From an uncultured Collinsella sp. (GTDB taxonomy: Bacteria > Actinomycetota > Coriobacteriia > Coriobacteriales > Coriobacteriaceae), in contig UREM01000004.1 in assembly GCA_900546775.1 (NCBI GenBank), forward strand, positions 8,664-72,663: a DNA stretch of 64,000 bases, read 5' to 3'. Positions 60,705-64,000 of this stretch are shown one piece after another. The number at the start of each line of letters is the position of its first letter. Within the stretch, counting starts at the first letter, position 1. The notes beneath the pieces were generated by a model. The model was not told the DNA's origin. It did not search any database and saw nothing but the letters and a program-made list of their open reading frames with translations. A program made the translations under genes and the position numbers.

Positions 60705-62120
60705 TTATTGCAGCTGTTCTTGAAGAACGATGAGCGAATGAGGGCTCAGGTCGTCGTATTGAATGAGAACGCGAGACGGCGCATTCTTAGTCAACGCCCG
60801 ATCGGACGCCCATAGGCAATCGTCGATATCGATATAGGAAATACGGGCGTCAGCGAGAGCCTTCGCAAAGCTCTCCCCCGCATTATCCTTGGTCAGGACG
60901 ACGGTGCAGTAAAGACCCGCGTCTGCGTACTCGATCGAGACTTCCCCTGCCGGAAACGCCTTTCGCACAAGCGCCGTCAGGCCATCACGCGCCTCGCGAG
61001 CTCGAACGCGCACGCGGTTCACATGTCGCTCGTAATCACCCGATTCCAGCAAGCGAGCCAAAGCGACCTGGTCAACAGAACTCACCGACGAGGCGTAAAA
61101 ACCAAGGTTGCGCCTAAACCGTTCCATCAGCTCATCAGGCAGGACCATATACGCCAAACGCAGGGCCGACGACAGACTTTTTGAAAAGGTGTTGGTGTAG
61201 ATGACCGATTGGGCGGCATCGATCGACGCGAGCGCGGGAATCGGCTTGCCGGCAAGGCGAAACTCACAATCAAAGTCATCTTCGATGAGATACCGGTCCG
61301 GCTGCTCGGCGGCCCAGCTCAGCAGGGCATAGCGACGCGCAATGCTCGTCACAAGGCCGGTCGGATATTGGTGAGACGGCATCAGGTGAAGGACATCCGC
61401 CCCGGTTTTCTGCAGAGCGCTCAGGTCCACGCCGTCGTCATCCAACGGGATATGTCGTACTTGGCAGCCCATAGCCTGATAGATGCGCGTCAGGCGCAAA
61501 TAGCCCGGATCCTCAACGGCATACACCTTGTCGGCTCCAAGCAACTGAACCAACATGGTATCGAGCAGCTGGGCGCCCGCACCGATAACAATGTTGTTGG
61601 GGTCGACATTCATACCCCTTATCCCGCGCAGATGGCGAGCAATTGCGCGTCGTAGCCGAGCAGTGCCCTGCGCCGGTGCGGGCGAAAAGATTTCGCGCTC
61701 ATCTTCGGATGCCAGCGTCGCCCGTAGCGCGCTTTGCCAAAGCCGCGCCGCCTCCAAAGCAGAAGGAGAAAGCGCATCGAATCGCTCGACCTGTCCGTTG
61801 ACATCATGCACGATGGGGCCCACAGAGACGGCATCTCGGTCGATGCCCTCCGCAGCCGAAGCCAAAACCGGTGCATCCGGAAGCTCGCAAGCGTAGTAGC
61901 CACGACGTGGCATTGAGCAAATATAGCCCTCAGCGAGTAACTGGCTATATGCATTCTCGATGGTAATGACACTGATACCCAGATGACTCGCAAAGGCGCG
62001 CTTAGACGGAAGATGCTCCCCCGCCGCAATGCGTCCAGCAACGATATCATCTCGAATTTGCTGGTAAACATACTCATAGAGCGATGCTTCGCCGCGGTTT
62101 TCCAAATTATAGTCAAGCAT
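60705..62120 (-). CDS. pdxR: MocR-type GntR regulator with aminotransferase domain (PdxR)
   Basis: A 471-aa regulator. The N-terminal winged helix (about 1-75) reads SLYEYVYQQIRDDIVAGRIAAGEHLPSKRAFASHLG, typical of GntR. A class I aminotransferase-like domain follows: GAGAQLLDTMLVQLL near 190, YLIEDDFDCEFR near 280 and TNTFSKSLSSALRLAYM near 315, with the PLP-binding Lys in FSKS. Regulators of this shape bind PLP and activate or repress pyridoxal 5'-phosphate synthesis genes. The gene is divergent from pdxS, supporting the PdxR name. ATG 62120 follows AGGTGACAA; a TTG at 62153 is weaker. Confidence 0.9.
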   Translation of the reverse strand: MLDYNLENRGEASLYEYVYQQIRDDIVAGRIAAGEHLPSKRAFASHLGISVITIENAYSQLLAEGYICSMPRRGYYACELPDAPVLASAAEGIDRDAVSVGPIVHDVNGQVERFDALSPSALEAARLWQSALRATLASEDEREIFSPAPAQGTARLRRAIARHLRGIRGMNVDPNNIVIGAGAQLLDTMLVQLLGADKVYAVEDPGYLRLTRIYQAMGCQVRHIPLDDDGVDLSALQKTGADVLHLMPSHQYPTGLVTSIARRYALLSWAAEQPDRYLIEDDFDCEFRLAGKPIPALASIDAAQSVIYTNTFSKSLSSALRLAYMVLPDELMERFRRNLGFYASSVSSVDQVALARLLESGDYERHVNRVRVRAREARDGLTALVRKAFPAGEVSIEYADAGLYCTVVLTKDNAGESFAKALADARISYIDIDDCLWASDRALTKNAPSRVLIQYDDLSPHSLIVLQEQLQ

Positions 62121-62131
62121 GAGTTTGTCAC

Positions 62132-62174
62132 CTGACCTTATCGAGTCATTCAATCTGATATTACTCTGACCTTG
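62132..62174. promoter_or_regulatory. candidate PdxR binding site (two direct repeats)
   Basis: Two direct repeats CTGACCTTA (62132-62140) and CTGACCTTG (62166-62174) spaced 34 bases apart in the 145-base divergent region. MocR/PdxR proteins bind repeated sites near pdxST promoters; the repeat and its position fit this, but binding is inferred. Confidence 0.55.
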
Positions 62175-62265
62175 TTATTATCTCGAAAACTGAGTATTTC
62201 GCCATACCCAGCTCCCCGATAGGATGTTCCGTCAAGCAATGCACATGCCAACCAAGGGAGCAACC

Positions 62266-63156
62266 ATGGCAGAACAGACCAGCAAGGCCGATCGCGTTAA
62301 ACTCAACCGCGAGCTCGCGCAGATGCTCAAGGGCGGCGTCATCATGGACGTCACCACGCCCGAGCAGGCACGCATCGCCGAAGAGGCGGGCGCCTGCGCC
62401 GTCATGGCGCTCGAGCGCATCCCGGCCGACATCCGCGCCGCAGGCGGCGTCTCGCGCATGAGTGATCCCAAGATGATCAAGGGCATCCAGGAGGCCGTCT
62501 CCATCCCTGTTATGGCCAAGTGCCGCATCGGCCACATTGTCGAGGCGCAGATCCTGCAGGCCATCGAAATCGACTACATCGACGAATCCGAGGTCCTCTC
62601 CCCCGCCGATGATGTCTACCACATCGACAAGACCCAGTTTGACGTGCCGTTTGTCTGCGGCGCCCGCGATCTGGGCGAGGCACTGCGCCGTGTTGCCGAG
62701 GGCGCCACGATGATTCGCACCAAGGGCGAGCCGGGCACGGGCGACGTCGTTCAGGCCGTGCGCCATATGCGCAAGATCCAAAAGCAGATCCGCGACGTTG
62801 TTGCCCTGCGCGACGACGAGCTCTTTGAGGCAGCCAAGCAGCTGCAGGTTCCGGTCGAGCTGGTGCGCGAGGTCCATGCCACGGGCAAGCTCCCCGTCGT
62901 TAACTTTGCCGCCGGCGGAGTCGCGACCCCCGCCGACGCCGCGCTGATGATGCAGCTGGGCGCCGAGGGCGTCTTTGTTGGCTCGGGCATCTTTAAGAGC
63001 GGCGACCCCGCCAAGCGCGCCGCCGCCATCGTCAAGGCCGTGGCAAACTTCACCGATGCCAAGCTCATCGCCGAGCTTTCGGAGGACCTGGGCGAGGCCA
63101 TGGTGGGCATCAACGCCGACGAAATCGAGATCATCATGGAGGAGCGCGGGCGCTAG
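62266..63156 (+). CDS. pdxS: pyridoxal 5'-phosphate synthase subunit PdxS
   Basis: Synthase subunit that makes PLP from ribose 5-phosphate, glyceraldehyde 3-phosphate and ammonia. A 296-aa TIM barrel. It begins [19 protein letters not shown], with the catalytic Lys region in [16 protein letters not shown] near residue 85 and [15 protein letters not shown] near 150. Conserved [20 protein letters not shown] and [12 protein letters not shown] blocks follow. ATG 62266 follows AAGGGAGCAACC; the longer frame upstream is not needed. It is divergent from pdxR and its product partners PdxT, encoded 20 bases downstream. Confidence 0.97.
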   Translation: MAEQTSKADRVKLNRELAQMLKGGVIMDVTTPEQARIAEEAGACAVMALERIPADIRAAGGVSRMSDPKMIKGIQEAVSIPVMAKCRIGHIVEAQILQAIEIDYIDESEVLSPADDVYHIDKTQFDVPFVCGARDLGEALRRVAEGATMIRTKGEPGTGDVVQAVRHMRKIQKQIRDVVALRDDELFEAAKQLQVPVELVREVHATGKLPVVNFAAGGVATPADAALMMQLGAEGVFVGSGIFKSGDPAKRAAAIVKAVANFTDAKLIAELSEDLGEAMVGINADEIEIIMEERGR

Positions 63157-63176
63157 TCCAGCAGAAAGGATCGCAC

Positions 63177-63764
63177 ATGAGCGATTATGCAGACCAAACG
63201 GTCGCCGTGCTGGCGGTCCAGGGCGCTTTTGCCGAGCACGAGGCAAGACTGTCCGAGCTGGGCGCACGTTGTATCGAGATGAGGCAGGCGGCCGATTTGC
63301 AGCAGAACTTTGACCGCCTGGTCCTCCCCGGCGGCGAGTCCACCGTTCAGGGCAAGTTACTTGCCGAGCTTGGTATGCTCGATGAGCTTCGCACCCGCAT
63401 TGTTGAGGGCATGCCCGTCCTGGGCACCTGCGCCGGCTTGATTCTGTTGGCGCGCGATCTTGCCGCCCACGACGATAAGGGGACGCCGCGCTTGGCAACC
63501 ATGGATGTGCTCGTTGAGCGCAATGCTTACGGCAGACAGCTCGGCAGCTTTCGAACCAAGGGGCAGGTAGCCGGCATCGACGGTGAGGTTCCGCTGACGT
63601 TTATCCGTGCGCCCCGCATCGTCGAGGTCCACGGCGACGCCAAGGCCCTGGCAGAGGTCGATGGCCGCATCGTCGCCGCCCGCCAGGGCAACCAGCTCGG
63701 CGTAACCTTCCACCCCGAGCTCGACGACGACGCCTGCCTCCACGAGCTCTTCCTCCAAATGTAG
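63177..63764 (+). CDS. pdxT: pyridoxal 5'-phosphate synthase glutaminase subunit PdxT
   Basis: Supplies ammonia to PdxS by hydrolysing glutamine. A 195-aa class I glutaminase: VLAVQGAFAEHEARL near 10, LVLPGGESTVQGKLL near 50, the nucleophile Cys in VLGTCAGLILLA near 82 and the catalytic His/Glu in GVTFHPELDDD near 178. The start ATG 63177 follows AGAAAGGATCGCAC and lies 20 bases after pdxS, so the two are cotranscribed. A long palindrome follows after the stop. Confidence 0.96.
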   Translation: MSDYADQTVAVLAVQGAFAEHEARLSELGARCIEMRQAADLQQNFDRLVLPGGESTVQGKLLAELGMLDELRTRIVEGMPVLGTCAGLILLARDLAAHDDKGTPRLATMDVLVERNAYGRQLGSFRTKGQVAGIDGEVPLTFIRAPRIVEVHGDAKALAEVDGRIVAARQGNQLGVTFHPELDDDACLHELFLQM

Positions 63765-63804
63765 GCAGAGTAGAAACGAGCGTGAATTTTCGGACACAGA
63801 ACAA

Positions 63805-63872
63805 ATGAGAGTGGATAATCTCCCACTTTGAGCTTGAGTGCAGGCTCAAACCGGGAGATTGTCCACTCTCAT
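63805..63872. repeat. long palindrome downstream of pdxT
   Basis: Arms ATGAGAGTGGATAATCTCCC (63805-63824) and the complement GGGAGATTGTCCACTCTCAT (63853-63872), one mismatch. Inside, TTTGAGC/GCTCAAA form a second stem. The whole can fold into one long hairpin; a T-run is lacking, so it is not an ordinary terminator. Confidence 0.85.
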
Positions 63873-63931
63873 GCTATGTAGTCGTTTAAGAACGTCCCCA
63901 ATGACTACTTTTTGGCAGACCTGGATTAAGG

Positions 63932-64000
63932 CAACGCCGATGTCTTGGTACCGACAGCGAAAACCCGCCAGAGCGAGCAAGGTGCCTTGAAACGAGGCGG
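63932..64000 (-). repeat. dispersed structured repeat, copy B (cut by window end)
   Basis: Matches 6907-6975 at 65 of 69 bases in the same orientation; the last 40-plus are identical. The remainder of the element lies beyond base 64000. By analogy with copy A, it may end a minus-strand transcript coming from the right. Confidence 0.85.

Noticed and set aside
1..64000. CRISPR array, tRNA, rRNA, insertion sequence, integrase or prophage
   Set aside because: No regularly spaced identical repeats, no cloverleaf-like segments or rRNA-like blocks seen in gaps, and no transposase or phage gene recognised. The triple palindrome at 16043-16214 has unequal arms and loops unlike CRISPR spacers.

Overview
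The window looks like chromosomal DNA of a high-GC, anaerobic, gut-type actinobacterium of the Coriobacteriia, most probably Collinsella or a close relative. This rests on gene content and style: GC-rich codon use, SD-led GTG/ATG starts, a DUF3516 Ski2-like helicase, a reverse rubrerythrin, a lactate dehydrogenase/Etf cluster, PTS sugar uptake and bile-acid-like functions. No rRNA, tRNA, CRISPR array, insertion sequence or prophage was found.

Layout. 1-666 is the start of a Rel-type (p)ppGpp synthetase/hydrolase, cut by the window edge. 682-3969 is a RecJ exonuclease fused to a RecQ-like helicase. 4245-6752 holds a BASS-family transporter, a GalT/HIT-like protein and CutC. 7079-13378 is a complete branched-chain amino acid (Liv) ABC transporter with two paralogous lipoprotein receptors. 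13629-22757 carries homoserine dehydrogenase, a BaiA-like short-chain dehydrogenase, a CPA2 antiporter, the long-form FGAM synthase (PurL) and an EamA permease. 22856-27298 has a membrane diguanylate cyclase, a KdgT permease, AzlC/AzlD and an HD-domain protein. 27295-30920 is a lactate dehydrogenase/EtfB/EtfA operon of the electron-confurcating type.

31267-34473 is an accessory-looking operon of five genes, four of them exported or membrane-anchored and unrecognised. 35396-41014 is the most interesting segment: a tightly organised operon of a TerB-domain protein, a BrxD-like P-loop ATPase and an Lhr/BrxHI-like helicase. It is a candidate stand-alone defence or DNA-stress module without the rest of BREX. 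41042-47643 has RNA-modification genes (Elp3-like radical SAM enzyme, TrmB, a Trm9-like methyltransferase) around an XRE regulator/DUF4097 pair. 47952-52470 has a Ski2-like helicase and a DUF2130 coiled-coil protein.

52611-56078 is a deacetylase plus a beta-glucoside-type PTS gene controlled by a LicT antiterminator, with a recognisable RAT/terminator. 56152-60633 carries a phosphoesterase, two very small proteins, an aldehyde dehydrogenase/iron alcohol dehydrogenase operon and a reverse rubrerythrin. 60705-63764 is the vitamin B6 locus: a MocR-type PdxR divergent from pdxS-pdxT.

Intergenic DNA is unusually rich in long palindromes: single ones at 6811-6879, 47709-47831 and 63805-63872, a run of three at 16043-16214, and a dispersed repeat present at 6907-7033 and again, truncated by the window end, at 63932-64000.
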